Shown here piece by piece: positions 52,429-60,359 of a stretch of DNA of 64,000 bases (position 1 is its first letter; each line of letters starts with the position of its first letter). The position numbers and the translations under genes are program-made. The DNA is from Methylorubrum rhodinum. GTDB taxonomy: Bacteria; Pseudomonadota; Alphaproteobacteria; Rhizobiales; Beijerinckiaceae. The stretch covers positions 1 to 64,000 of the forward strand of contig NZ_JACHOP010000011.1 of NCBI RefSeq assembly GCF_014199935.1. Direction: 5' to 3'. The notes under the pieces are model-generated. The model was not told the origin of the DNA. It did no database searches and worked only from the letters and a program-made list of their open reading frames with translations.

Positions 52429-54186
52429 GACCGGGAATCCCGTCGAGGGTCGCCGATCCTGCGCAGACGGCGCCGGCTCCCGCAAGCCGGGATCGAACGG
52501 GCGGTCCATGCCCGGTCTCGCCTCGGGCTCCAGCGTGCCGCGATAGGCGACGAGCAACCCGACCAGGGGCACGCGCACCGTGACGTCGAAGGCGAAGCGC
52601 CCGCCGGCCTGTGTCTCGAAGCTCTCGCCCCCCGGCAGCAGGACGCGCGGCATCGGCACGCCGAGGAACGACCAGCGCCGGGGCACGAAGAGCAGCCGCG
52701 CCCCGTCGCGGACGAGGGCGAGCGAGAAGGCGGCGGGGCCGAACCGCTCCACCAGCAGGTGGCGGTCCCGGCCCGTGCCGACCGACTGCACCGAGGCGAA
52801 GTTTTTGCCGCCGATGGTCCGGGTCCAGCGCTCGGCCCCCGGCTCCGGCGTGAACGCGACCGTGACGGGGACGCTCTCGGCCGCGTCCGGGAAGCCGACC
52901 ATCGCGCAGAGGAGGCGGGCGACGAGCCCCCTCCCCCGCCGGACGCTCGCCGTACCGCTCCAGCGACGGGGCCCGGCCTCGTCGTGGAGGGCGCGGACCG
53001 GGGCCGGCAGCGCATCGAAAGCGGGGCCGAGGATGTCGCGGTAGATCGGGCCGCCGCCCGCATCGTCCCGGAAGCCGAAGACGATGGCGCGGCGCGCGAA
53101 CAGGGCCTCGTAATCCTCCAGTTCCAGGGCGCGCACCGCCGAGCGGGCGCCGGGGGCGGGCCGCTCGCCGCGGAGCCGCTTCCGGATCAGCGCCTCGATC
53201 GCCATCGACGGGATCAGCGGGCCGTCGTCGCCCTCGGCCAGGAGATGCCAGCTTCGCACCACGTCGCGCCCGTCGGCACGGCCGCGCGCGGACACGATCA
53301 TGCCGCCGCGATGCTCGCCGAAGCGCATCCGGTTCAGCACGGCGTAGAACAGCGTCGAGAACGGCGTGAGCGCCGGCAGCCCGAACCGCGCCCGCGCCTT
53401 GGCCAGGAGGTTGAGCACCCGGTGCAGCACCTCCGGCACCGGCCCGGCCCCCACCCAGATGTCGGTCATCGCCGGGTGCTCGGGCGGGAGAACCCGCAGG
53501 TCCGGCACGTCGACCAGGGAGAAGTGCAGGTTGGCCAGGGGCAGACGCCCCGGCACCGCGACGGTGAAGCGGCGGCTCTCGGTCAGGCCGGAGGCCTCGA
53601 CCGTCCGGCCGCCGCGCCGCAGCGTCACCGGGCCGCCGGCATAGCCGACGACGGCGCGCATCACGTTGAGGCCGATCCCGGCATAGGGCGAGGGCGCGAT
53701 GCCGCCCTCGACGGCGTGGATTTCCATTGTCGCCGCCAGCTTGCGCAGGACGGCGGCGGTCAGCACCGGGAAGCTGCTGACGCCGGACAGGACGACGACG
53801 CCCGCCGCCTTCGCCCGTTCGTCGAAGCGGGCGACGCCGAACACGAAATCCGCCCCGTCGGCGAAGTCGAGGTAATCGACGCCCGCCGCGATGCAGGCCT
53901 CGATCACGCGGTAGGGCTCGGCGCCATAATCCTGGAACGGGCCCGAGGCATCGACCACGAGGTCCGGCCGCTCGTCACGGAGCGCCTGCGCGATGTCCGC
54001 CCGGTCGAGGGCGAGCGGCACGACCCGCGCCGCACCGCGATACTCGGCGCAGAAGCCTTGGCAAAACGCTTGCGCCCGCGCGAGGCTGCGGCCGCCGACG
54101 ACGAGTTCGAGATCGGTCAGATCCTGCAGCAGCCGGACGAGCCGCCCGCCGAACACCCCGTAGCCGCCGAGGATCAGGACCTTCAT
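52087..54186 (-). CDS. Saccharopine-dehydrogenase-like/DUF4166 protein fused to a secreted-type domain
   Basis: Protein of 699 aa in three parts. Residues 1-340 are a Rossmann-fold protein of saccharopine dehydrogenase-like type (KVLILGGYGVFGGRLVRLL, LVVGGRSLARAQAF, LVVDASGPFQDYG, DFADGADFV). About 395-560 is DUF4166 (LPAPVRALHDEAGPRRWSGTASVRRG, RWSFLGVPMPRVLLPG). After a short linker the frame continues without a stop into a segment beginning MMRAAHLLLAAGFAALPAGAVLA, which is a textbook signal peptide followed by a small domain with five cysteines. Either the stop codon was lost, or the last part starts separately at 52428. Starts 10 bp after the DCC-type gene. Confidence 0.8.
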   Translation of the reverse strand: MKVLILGGYGVFGGRLVRLLQDLTDLELVVGGRSLARAQAFCQGFCAEYRGAARVVPLALDRADIAQALRDERPDLVVDASGPFQDYGAEPYRVIEACIAAGVDYLDFADGADFVFGVARFDERAKAAGVVVLSGVSSFPVLTAAVLRKLAATMEIHAVEGGIAPSPYAGIGLNVMRAVVGYAGGPVTLRRGGRTVEASGLTESRRFTVAVPGRLPLANLHFSLVDVPDLRVLPPEHPAMTDIWVGAGPVPEVLHRVLNLLAKARARFGLPALTPFSTLFYAVLNRMRFGEHRGGMIVSARGRADGRDVVRSWHLLAEGDDGPLIPSMAIEALIRKRLRGERPAPGARSAVRALELEDYEALFARRAIVFGFRDDAGGGPIYRDILGPAFDALPAPVRALHDEAGPRRWSGTASVRRGRGLVARLLCAMVGFPDAAESVPVTVAFTPEPGAERWTRTIGGKNFASVQSVGTGRDRHLLVERFGPAAFSLALVRDGARLLFVPRRWSFLGVPMPRVLLPGGESFETQAGGRFAFDVTVRVPLVGLLVAYRGTLEPEARPGMDRPFDPGLREPAPSAQDRRPSTGFPVMMRAAHLLLAAGFAALPAGAVLAQGGAFIEVPAFTQRPLTPSLTCAAVRSLVARRGHVVLASSPTAYETVHYESGACQNEVTAAPAFEPTLDEPYCFAGYRCVQRNNGENSVR

Positions 54187-54196
54187 CGCCGGGCGC

Positions 54197-54622
54197 TCAC
54201 AGGATGCGGTCTCGGTAATGTTCGGGCGCCATCCAGCAGGTGTCGCGCCGGCCGAACAGGCGGTAGCGGTTGCGCGCGACGAGGCGGTAGACCGGATCGC
54301 GTAAGGCCGCCGGGACGATCCGGAGGAGTCCGGCGAGCCGCCAGGGGAAGCCGAGCCCCTCGTAGATGCGCAACACCGCGTCGCTGTCCCGGCGCATCCG
54401 GTCCCCCTCCACCACGAGCAGGCTCACGGGATCGTTCGGGTCCATGCCGTGGCGGCGATAGAGGGACTGGCCGACCGCGCCCTGCATGGAGGCGAGGCGG
54501 AACCGCGCCGCACGGTCGTGTTCGAGGACGAACCGGGCATTGGCCGAGCACAGCACGCACTGGGCATCGAACAGGATGATCGGCCCGGCGAAAGCCGGAG
54601 CCGGGCGCGCGGGCGTCGTCAT
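54197..54622 (-). CDS. DCC-family thiol-disulfide oxidoreductase-like protein
   Basis: Protein of 141 aa of the DUF393/DCC family: the namesake motif FDAQCVLCSANARFVLEHD at about residues 19-36 has the CxxC-type pair in DAQCVLC, and SLLVVEGDRMRRDSDAVLRIYEGLGFPWRLAGLLRIVP and YRLVARNRYRLFGRRDTCWMAP complete the family pattern. Function unproven. It is the first gene of a probable two-gene unit, 10 bp ahead of the DUF4166 fusion gene. Confidence 0.88.
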   Translation of the reverse strand: MTTPARPAPAFAGPIILFDAQCVLCSANARFVLEHDRAARFRLASMQGAVGQSLYRRHGMDPNDPVSLLVVEGDRMRRDSDAVLRIYEGLGFPWRLAGLLRIVPAALRDPVYRLVARNRYRLFGRRDTCWMAPEHYRDRIL

Positions 54623-54648
54623 GTCTGGGTTGTAGCCGAGTTCACGGG

Positions 54649-54693
54649 CATAGAGAATCGTCCTAGATCTCGGATCCAGGACGATTCTCTATG
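54649..54693. repeat. Perfect 16-bp inverted repeat
   Basis: CATAGAGAATCGTCCT (54649-54664), a 13-base loop and AGGACGATTCTCTATG (54678-54693). It lies 26 bp upstream of the DCC gene start, within the 197-bp gap 54623-54819. Its AT-rich arms differ from the GC-rich elements elsewhere. It could be a stem in the leader of the DCC transcript or the shared site of a dimeric regulator. Confidence 0.85.
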
Positions 54694-54819
54694 TTGTTGT
54701 GCCGAATCGGCTTTTTCCGAAAGCCGGTTCCCACCTTTCGGGCCGATGCTCTGGGAGAAGCGTGCCCCGAAGCCGGGGCTTGCGACCGATCGGCCTGCCG
54801 CCCGCAAACGGGATCGCGC

Positions 54820-54972
54820 TCAGCCGCCCGGCGGCCTGCGATCGGGCGCTCCCGCGGGCGGATCGGCCCGGACGCCCCCATCGTTTGCCTTGCCCCGCGC
54901 GGGACGCGGGAACAGCACCATCCCGGCGAGCGCGCCGAGGAGGCCGGTCACGCCGAGGCGCATCCAGCTCAT
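54820..54972 (-). CDS. Small membrane-anchored protein coupled to panB (50 aa)
   Basis: ATG 54972 overlaps the panB stop as ATGA and reads for 50 codons: one hydrophobic helix [18 protein letters not shown], then a basic, Gly/Asp/Pro-rich tail [11 protein letters not shown]...DRRPPGG. Overlap with the panB stop is the main evidence for translation, as the product is too short for confident homology. Probably inner-membrane bound with its tail in the cytoplasm or periplasm. Function unknown. Confidence 0.55.
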   Translation of the reverse strand: MSWMRLGVTGLLGALAGMVLFPRPARGKANDGGVRADPPAGAPDRRPPGG

Positions 54973-55793
54973 CGCGGCGCGTAGGTGTGCTCGTCGGCCG
55001 GGAAGCGGCCCTCGCGGACCTCTTCGGCGTAGAGCCGCACGGCGCCCTCGATATGGGCGCGCAGCGACCCGTAGCCCTTGACGAATTTCGGGGCGCGCTC
55101 GCTCAGGCCGAGCATGTCCTCCAGCACGAGGATCTGGCCGTCGCAGGCGCTGGTGGCGCCGATGCCGATGGTGGCCGCCGTCACGGCCGGGTCGGTCGCG
55201 ATGGCGCGGGCCACCGGCTCGACGATGCCCTCCAGCACGATGGCGAAGGCGCCCGCGTCGCTGATCGCGCGGGCATCAGAAATCAGGCGGGCCTCGTCGC
55301 CCGCGCCGTGGCCCTGGACCTTGAAGCCGCCCATCGTGTTCACCGATTGCGGGGTGAGGCCGATATGGCCCATCACCGGCACGCCGCGCTCGGTCAGGAA
55401 GGCGACGGTGTCGGCGAAGCGCGCCCCGCCCTCCAGCTTGATCGCCCCGGCGCCGGTCTCCTTCAGCACGCGGGCGGCGCTGAGGAAGGCCTGCTCGCGG
55501 CTCGCCTCGTAGGAGCCGAACGGCATGTCGACGACGACGAGCGAGCGCGACGTGCCCCGCATCACGGCCTGGGCCTGGACGATCATCATCTCCAGCGTCA
55601 CCGGCAGGGTCGATTCCATGCCGTGCATCACCATGCCCAGCGAGTCGCCCACGAGGATGAAGTCGCAATAGGCGTCGAGGATGCCGGCCGTGTGGGCATG
55701 GTAGGCGGTCAGCGCGATGATCTTGCGCCCCTCCGCCTTGCGCTTGGCCAGGTCGACCGCCCTGAGGCGACGGGACTGGACGTGCTGCGACAT
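54969..55793 (-). CDS. panB: 3-methyl-2-oxobutanoate hydroxymethyltransferase
   Basis: First step of pantothenate synthesis (274 aa): transfers a hydroxymethyl group from methylene-THF to ketoisovalerate. Motifs: [104 protein letters not shown] 55793 gives family length; the frame upstream is not conserved. panC is not adjacent. Confidence 0.95.
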   Translation of the reverse strand: MSQHVQSRRLRAVDLAKRKAEGRKIIALTAYHAHTAGILDAYCDFILVGDSLGMVMHGMESTLPVTLEMMIVQAQAVMRGTSRSLVVVDMPFGSYEASREQAFLSAARVLKETGAGAIKLEGGARFADTVAFLTERGVPVMGHIGLTPQSVNTMGGFKVQGHGAGDEARLISDARAISDAGAFAIVLEGIVEPVARAIATDPAVTAATIGIGATSACDGQILVLEDMLGLSERAPKFVKGYGSLRAHIEGAVRLYAEEVREGRFPADEHTYAPR

Positions 55794-56142
55794 GGGTACC
55801 GATCCGAAGGCTGGCATTCCGGGTCGCCGGGCGAAAGCCGGCATCTCGATGCAGAGCCTATAAACCGGTTCCGGCTCGCCCGCTCGGGCGATCACGTCTC
55901 GAGGGGTTTCAAATGTGGCCCGGAGGCACCGGCCTCCTGTTGCGGTGGCGTTTGCCGCCCCGCGTCGCCCGTTTTCGGGCGTTTCCTCCCTAGACTTCGG
56001 ACCGCCTCCGGGCGCGCCGTTTTTCCGCCACATCCGGCCCGGTGTCAACTCCCCGAACCTGTCACAAGGGGTTTGAAATTGCTTGAATTTCGAGCTTTGC
56101 CGGAAGTTTGTCGAAAATGTGACAAATCCGGGTGGCGCCGGC
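55794..56142. other. Gene-free gap between panB and the thioredoxin-like gene
   Basis: No gene is supported in these 349 bp. The stretch 56060-56130 is AT-rich compared with the rest and holds a small inverted repeat TTTGTC-N8-GACAAA (56107-56126) just past the stop of the thioredoxin-like gene. It could be a weak terminator for the quinoprotein-relay operon or the promoter of panB. No clear hexamers are seen. Confidence 0.4.
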
Positions 56143-56532
56143 TCAGAGCGCCTTCTCCAGAAGCTGCTCGATCCACTCCGGTTGCGTCTCGCCCACCGAG
56201 CGGCCGACCTCGGTCTTGCCCTTGTAGACGATCAGCGTGCTCTGCATCCTGGCCTCGAATCGGCGCACGAGATCGCGCTGACTGTCGAAGTCGATGGTGA
56301 AGACCGCCAGATCCTTGAACCGCGGCTCGGCGGAGAGCGTGGCCAGGATCGGCTTCTGCGTCTTGCAGATCGGGCACCAGGGCGCCGAGATCTGCACGAG
56401 GATCGGCCGGCCCTCGCCCTGCGCCGCCTCGAAGGCGGAGGCGTCGAACGGCACGGGTGCTGCGGCGCGGGCCGTGCCGGCGAGCATCACGAGGGCGGCG
56501 AAGGCGAGCGCGTGGCGGCGGGTCGGCATCAT
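56143..56532 (-). CDS. Thioredoxin-like protein of the quinoprotein-relay cluster
   Basis: Periplasmic thioredoxin-fold protein of 129 aa. Signal peptide [19 protein letters not shown] with an N-terminal RR pair, redox motif WCPICK with C53 and C56, then [54 protein letters not shown], the thioredoxin second half with the cis-Pro region altered to QSTLIVY. Starts 19 bp after the rhodanese-like gene. Probably reduces or regenerates cysteine partners of the SoxYZ-like carrier or rhodanese-like protein; inference from position. Confidence 0.85.
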   Translation of the reverse strand: MMPTRRHALAFAALVMLAGTARAAAPVPFDASAFEAAQGEGRPILVQISAPWCPICKTQKPILATLSAEPRFKDLAVFTIDFDSQRDLVRRFEARMQSTLIVYKGKTEVGRSVGETQPEWIEQLLEKAL

Positions 56533-56551
56533 CGAAGGATCCTCGAAAAAC

Positions 56552-57133
56552 CTAGCGCTCGGGCGTGCCGCTCGCCGCGACCCATTGCGGATCGGGCTTG
56601 ACCGCCGCGGTGTCGTGGTCGTCCTGCCAGCCCTCGACGCCGAGGGGGAACCAGTGGACACGGGTGTAGCCCGCCGCCACCAGCCGCTTGCCGGCGTTCC
56701 AGCTGCCCCAGCATTCCGGCCGGCAGAAGGTGACGACGGGTCTGCCCTTGTCGCCGCCGGTGAGCGCGGCGACGCGGGCCAGAAAAACCTCTTCCTGCGC
56801 GGGCTTGAGCGGCGCCTCGCCTGCCCCCGGCAGCCAGACGGCGTCGGGCAGCGAGCGGTGGGTCGGCAGCCAGGGGCGGCTGGCCGGGAAGCCCGCGGGC
56901 TTGCGGTCGGCCAGCACCACGTCGAGCAGCACGGGCTTCTCCGGCAGCAACGCCTCAAGGCCCTTGAGGTCGAGCACGGTCGCGCCCTTGAGGGTCGCGG
57001 GCGTGTAGCCGTGCGAGGGGCCGGTATAGAGCCCGTCGGGCTCCGGCACGTTCACCGGCGAGTCCGCCGGCCCGGCCGCCCCGAGCATCAGCCCGAGAGC
57101 AGCCAGGGCGGCGGTTCTGGCGAGCGCCCGCAT
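56552..57133 (-). CDS. PQQ-associated CXXCW-type rhodanese-like protein
   Basis: Periplasmic protein of 193 aa with an N-terminal signal peptide (RTAALAALGLMLGAAGPA) and a rhodanese-like fold. PDGLYTGPSHGYTPATLKGATVLDLKGL near the start and the motif TFCRPECWGSWNAGKRLVAAGYTRVHWFPLGVEGWQ (C137, C141, W142) match the family named for a CXXCW motif in PQQ-dependent catabolism gene sets. The spacing here is Cys-x3-Cys-Trp. It is 4 bp from the SoxYZ-like gene. Exact chemistry is unknown. Confidence 0.88.
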   Translation of the reverse strand: MRALARTAALAALGLMLGAAGPADSPVNVPEPDGLYTGPSHGYTPATLKGATVLDLKGLEALLPEKPVLLDVVLADRKPAGFPASRPWLPTHRSLPDAVWLPGAGEAPLKPAQEEVFLARVAALTGGDKGRPVVTFCRPECWGSWNAGKRLVAAGYTRVHWFPLGVEGWQDDHDTAAVKPDPQWVAASGTPER

Positions 57134-57137
57134 GGCG

Positions 57138-57953
57138 TCAGTTGCTCGCCGAGGGCAGCGCGAAGCTGTGCTCCCAGCGTCCGCCCTGGTTGTCCGAGGC
57201 CATGACCTTCACCGGGCCCTTGCCGTCGGGCTTGATCCCGAAGTTGATCACCGGGTTCGACGCGATCGAGATGTCGCCCGCGAGCTGGAACACGAGCTGG
57301 TCGCCGTGCATCACGTCGAGCTTCTCGATGTAGCGGGCCGGCGTATAGTCGCGGGTGACCTGATTCATCTGCATCCCCGAAAAATTGGGGTGGCGCACCA
57401 TCAGGGTCGCCTCGACCGGCTTGCCGCCCTGGCCGTCGCCCGAGAACTTCATGCGCATGTCGCCCATGCCCTTCATGGCCTCCTCGTCGCTCATGCCCAT
57501 CGGGGCCGAGCAGCCGCCGGACGCCTTCACGAACTTGGCCGATTCGATCAGCTTGCCGTCCTTGGTCTCCACCACGGCGTGGACGTTGGTGTAGTTGTTC
57601 ACCCGCACCCGCAGCTTGATCTCGGCCGGGTCGGCGGCCGGGCCGAAGGTGAAGTGCGCGGCGTAGGGCGACGGGTTGTCGTCGATGATGAAGTAGAGGC
57701 CCTTGACGTTGTCCTTGTCGGCGAGGGTCAGGCCGACCGGCACCAGCGAGGCGTCGAGGGCACGCGCCGGCGCGTCGATCTTCACCGCGCTGTCGTTCGC
57801 CTCCACGGTTCGGTCGTTGAAGATCGTCTTCTTGATCTCGTTCCAGCGGGCGGTGCGCTCCTCGTCGGAGTCGGTCGCGCCGGCCAGGACCGGCACGGGG
57901 GCGAGCGCCGCGGACGAGAGGGTGAGGCTGAGGGCGAGCAGCAGGCGTTTCAT
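57138..57953 (-). CDS. Quinoprotein dehydrogenase-associated SoxYZ-like carrier
   Basis: Periplasmic protein of 271 aa joining a SoxY-like N-terminal half and a SoxZ-like C-terminal half. Signal peptide RLLLALSLTLSSAALAPVPVLA; WNEIKKTIFNDRTV; carrier-type cysteine C148 in FVKASGGCSAPMG, comparable to the swinging-arm GGC of SoxY but internal because of the fusion; C-terminal VRHPNFSGMQMNQVTRDYTPARYIEKLDV. The start ATG 57953 precedes the signal peptide. Sits between a metallohydrolase and the rhodanese-like protein, as in quinoprotein-relay gene sets. Confidence 0.92.
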   Translation of the reverse strand: MKRLLLALSLTLSSAALAPVPVLAGATDSDEERTARWNEIKKTIFNDRTVEANDSAVKIDAPARALDASLVPVGLTLADKDNVKGLYFIIDDNPSPYAAHFTFGPAADPAEIKLRVRVNNYTNVHAVVETKDGKLIESAKFVKASGGCSAPMGMSDEEAMKGMGDMRMKFSGDGQGGKPVEATLMVRHPNFSGMQMNQVTRDYTPARYIEKLDVMHGDQLVFQLAGDISIASNPVINFGIKPDGKGPVKVMASDNQGGRWEHSFALPSASN

Positions 57954-57985
57954 GGTCGTTTCCTTCCTGAGTTGGGGCCGCGGGA

Positions 57986-58918
57986 TCACTCCCATTCGAG
58001 CTCTTGGTAGGCCTGGGTGACGTTGCGGCCGTTATAGGTGTCGAACAGGGCCCACTTGTCCTTCTCCCCCTGCGCCACGCTCTGCACCGCCGTCTCGATG
58101 GGGGTGTCGGCGGCGACCGCCTTACGGGTTTCGTCGCGCATCGTCGTGAGGTAACGCGCAAGATCGTTGATCGCGGGCGCGAATTCGACGCGGGTCGGGC
58201 CGTGGCCCGGCACGGCGCTCGCGGCGCCCATGCCCTTCAGCCGCTCGATCTCCTTGAGCCAGCCGATCAGGCTGCCGTCGAGCGAGGGGATGCGGCCGAC
58301 GAACAGCAGGTCGGCGGGAAACAGCAGGCCGCTGCCGGAGTCGATCATCGACAGGTCGCAATTGGTATGCGCCGTGCCGTGCGCCGTGAGCTTGAGCCTG
58401 CGGTCGCCGAGATCGATCTCGGCGCCGTCCTTCACCTCCATGGTGGGGTAGACCACCGTGCCGGCCCGCTCCTCGCCGAGGAGATCGGCGAGCCGCTTGC
58501 GGTAGAACTCGCCGCGCGCATCGAGCGCGCCGCGCAAGCTCGCATGGCCGACGAAGGTCGGGTTGTCGGCCTTGAAGGCGGCGGCGCCGAAGACGTGGTC
58601 GGGATGCACGTGGGTCAGCATCACGTATTTGATCGGCTTGTCCGTGCGCTTGGCGATCTCGGCGCGCAGCCATTGCCCGTCGGCGAGGCTGCCGCCGGAT
58701 TCGGTGACGAGCACCCCGTCGCGGCCGACGATGAAGCCGATATTGGCGATCGCGTCGTTGTTCTCAGGCGTCGCCTCCGCATCGGGGCCACGGCGTATGA
58801 AGATGCCGGGCGCGACCTCGTCCGTGGAGAACGACTCGGCGGCGCGCCCGAGCGTCGGCAGGCAGCACAGGCACAGGCCGCCGAACAGCGCCTGCCTGCG
58901 GGTCGCGAAGGCGTTCAC
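57986..58918 (-). CDS. Quinoprotein relay system zinc metallohydrolase (SoxH-related)
   Basis: Periplasmic metallo-beta-lactamase-fold protein of 310 aa. The N-terminus FATRRQALFGGLCLCCLPTLGRA is a twin-arginine-like signal, and the zinc motif LTHVHPDHVFG gives H103, H105, D107 and H108; further ligands are in HGTAHTNCDLSM and VPGHGPTR. GTG 58918 has a GAGGGGAGAG ribosome site; the longer frame to 58999 includes the promoter region. Family members are linked to PQQ dehydrogenases; substrate unknown. First gene of the relay operon, divergent from tetR. Confidence 0.9.
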   Translation of the reverse strand: MNAFATRRQALFGGLCLCCLPTLGRAAESFSTDEVAPGIFIRRGPDAEATPENNDAIANIGFIVGRDGVLVTESGGSLADGQWLRAEIAKRTDKPIKYVMLTHVHPDHVFGAAAFKADNPTFVGHASLRGALDARGEFYRKRLADLLGEERAGTVVYPTMEVKDGAEIDLGDRRLKLTAHGTAHTNCDLSMIDSGSGLLFPADLLFVGRIPSLDGSLIGWLKEIERLKGMGAASAVPGHGPTRVEFAPAINDLARYLTTMRDETRKAVAADTPIETAVQSVAQGEKDKWALFDTYNGRNVTQAYQELEWE

Positions 58919-58997
58919 GACCGGCTCTCCCCTCTCTGGCACGTCCGTGCCGCCATGCGCCGATTCCTCCCGATGACCCGGTGATATATTGCCAACC

Positions 58998-59012
58998 ATC
59001 TAGTAGGTAGAT
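58998..59012. promoter_or_regulatory. Candidate TetR operator overlapping the relay-operon promoter
   Basis: ATCTA-GTAGG-TAGAT is a perfect 5-bp inverted repeat in the divergent gap between the metallohydrolase and TetR genes. On the minus strand a TTGACG hexamer (59025-59030) lies upstream, and the 17-18 bp spacing puts the -10 over this palindrome. That position suits repression of the relay operon by the divergent TetR protein. Confidence 0.55.
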
Positions 59013-59095
59013 TTCCGCCGCGTCAAGTGCGATGATGTGTTCGAGACAGTCTGGGCCATCGCGATTCCGTGAGCGGCCCTCATAGCGGACGAACG

Positions 59096-59686
59096 ATGAG
59101 AGACACGCGCGCGTCGCTCCTGAGCGAGGCCGAGATCCTGGTGCGCGGCCGGGGCTATTCGGGATTCAGCTACGCCGACCTCGCCGAGGCGGTGGGCATC
59201 CGCAAGGCCAGCATCCACCACCATTTCCGCACCAAGGAAGACCTCGCCGCCGCGCTGATCGAGGCCTACGACGCGCGCTACGACGCGGCGCTCGCCGACA
59301 TCCTGACCGAGACTTCGGACGGCGTGGCGCGGATCGAGGCCTATGGCCGGCTCTATCTCGGCGGGGTCGAGCAGGGGCTCGGCTGCCTGTGCGCGGCGCT
59401 CGCGGTCGAGCTGGAGACCCTGCCGGACGGGTTGCGGCGGCGGATCGGCGCCTTCTTCGACAAGCACATCGCCTGGCTCGTCGCCGTGCTGGCGGAGGGC
59501 GTCGCCGACGGCAGCATCCGCGCCGGGATCGACCCGCCGTCGCACGCCCGGATGGTGGTGGCGACGCTGGAGGGCGCGCTGCTGCTGGAGCGGTTCCTGG
59601 CCGGGCCGGAGGGGTTCGGGCAGGCGCTGGGAGCGTTGAGCGCGGGGTTGCGGCCGGTTCGGCCGGGCGTCGAATCGACGGCATGA
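59096..59686 (+). CDS. TetR/AcrR-family transcriptional regulator
   Basis: Regulator of 196 aa. The N-terminal HTH is clear: ASLLSEAEILVRGRGYSGFSYADLAEAVGIRKASIHHHFRTKEDLAAALIEAY. The C-terminal ligand domain (YLGGVEQGLGCLCAALAVELETLPDGLRRRI...) resembles the TetR_C_33/YcdC-like group with two cysteines, CLCAA. ATG 59096 is chosen since it begins the conserved part. Divergent from the quinoprotein-relay operon, which is its probable target. Confidence 0.9.
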   Translation: MRDTRASLLSEAEILVRGRGYSGFSYADLAEAVGIRKASIHHHFRTKEDLAAALIEAYDARYDAALADILTETSDGVARIEAYGRLYLGGVEQGLGCLCAALAVELETLPDGLRRRIGAFFDKHIAWLVAVLAEGVADGSIRAGIDPPSHARMVVATLEGALLLERFLAGPEGFGQALGALSAGLRPVRPGVESTA

Positions 59687-59723
59687 ACCGGACGACGGCC
59701 TTCGATCGTATGCATATTTTTAG

Positions 59724-59754
59724 ATGCCGGACCTCGCCTCGCGGGATCCGGCAT
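59724..59754. terminator. Hairpin between tetR and a convergent small gene
   Basis: ATGCCGGA (59724-59731), a 15-base loop and TCCGGCAT (59747-59754) form a perfect 8-bp stem in the convergent gap between tetR and the small secreted gene. A T-run (59717-59721) lies on its left. It may end the minus-strand transcript, since the reverse strand reads A-rich only there; a weak case. Confidence 0.4.
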
Positions 59755-59777
59755 GACGTTCGGTCTATGCCGATACT

Positions 59778-60059
59778 CTAGATATTGTCTTTCCCGGCCT
59801 GTTCGGAGCACGCCTTGAAGATCTCCGAGATCGACAGATTCGAGTGGCCGGGCGCTTTCGCCGTATCGTCGAGGCAGGAACGCACGCTGGCCTTGGATGA
59901 AGAGCCGCTCGACGCATCCAGCTGCTGGAGGAGAGCGTCTTTTTCGGCCGGCGAGGCCGCCGCCCAGGCCTGCATCTTGTCCCCCGTCCCGAGCGCGAAT
60001 GCGGGCGTCGCAAGCACGGACAGGGAGACGGCTCCGGCGAGAAGGAAGCGCATTGTCAT
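59778..60059 (-). CDS. Small secreted protein with one cysteine pair (93 aa)
   Basis: Protein with signal peptide MRFLLAGAVSLSVLATPAFA and an alpha-helical, mostly polar mature part of about 70 residues with two cysteines (VRSCLDDTAKAPGHSNLSISEIFKACSEQAG) that could form a disulfide. Likely periplasmic; family not known to me. The start may be ATG 60059 or the second codon pair (60053). The gap 60060-60359 ahead of the GTPase gene holds no other gene. Confidence 0.65.
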   Translation of the reverse strand: MTMRFLLAGAVSLSVLATPAFALGTGDKMQAWAAASPAEKDALLQQLDASSGSSSKASVRSCLDDTAKAPGHSNLSISEIFKACSEQAGKDNI

Positions 60060-60359
60060 GACCTCGGGCTGCAGTTGACCGATAGCGGCACGCCGGACTT
60101 CTCAAGAAGCTGGCCGCAGCAGGAGCGCCGGCCGATACGAGCACGAGAGCCCCGAACGAAAGTCCGTCCGAAGTGAATTAGGCCCCGAAGTGTGAACGAA
60201 ACTGCGGGTGGCTTAGGGCAAATACGCGCAGCGCACCCCGCCTCTCCCGCCGTGGTGGCGTCTCGCCGGAAAGCGCGCTCGGGAATCCCCCCGACCTTCC
60301 ATCGGGCCCCGCTGATACAATATGACAGCCTCAAGCCCCCTCACAGCACAAGCGCCCCG

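Noticed and set aside
51715..54579. A plus-strand open frame of about 950 codons opposite the DUF4166 fusion gene
   Set aside because: It is antisense to three supported genes and shows only Arg/Gly/Ala/His-rich low-complexity sequence.
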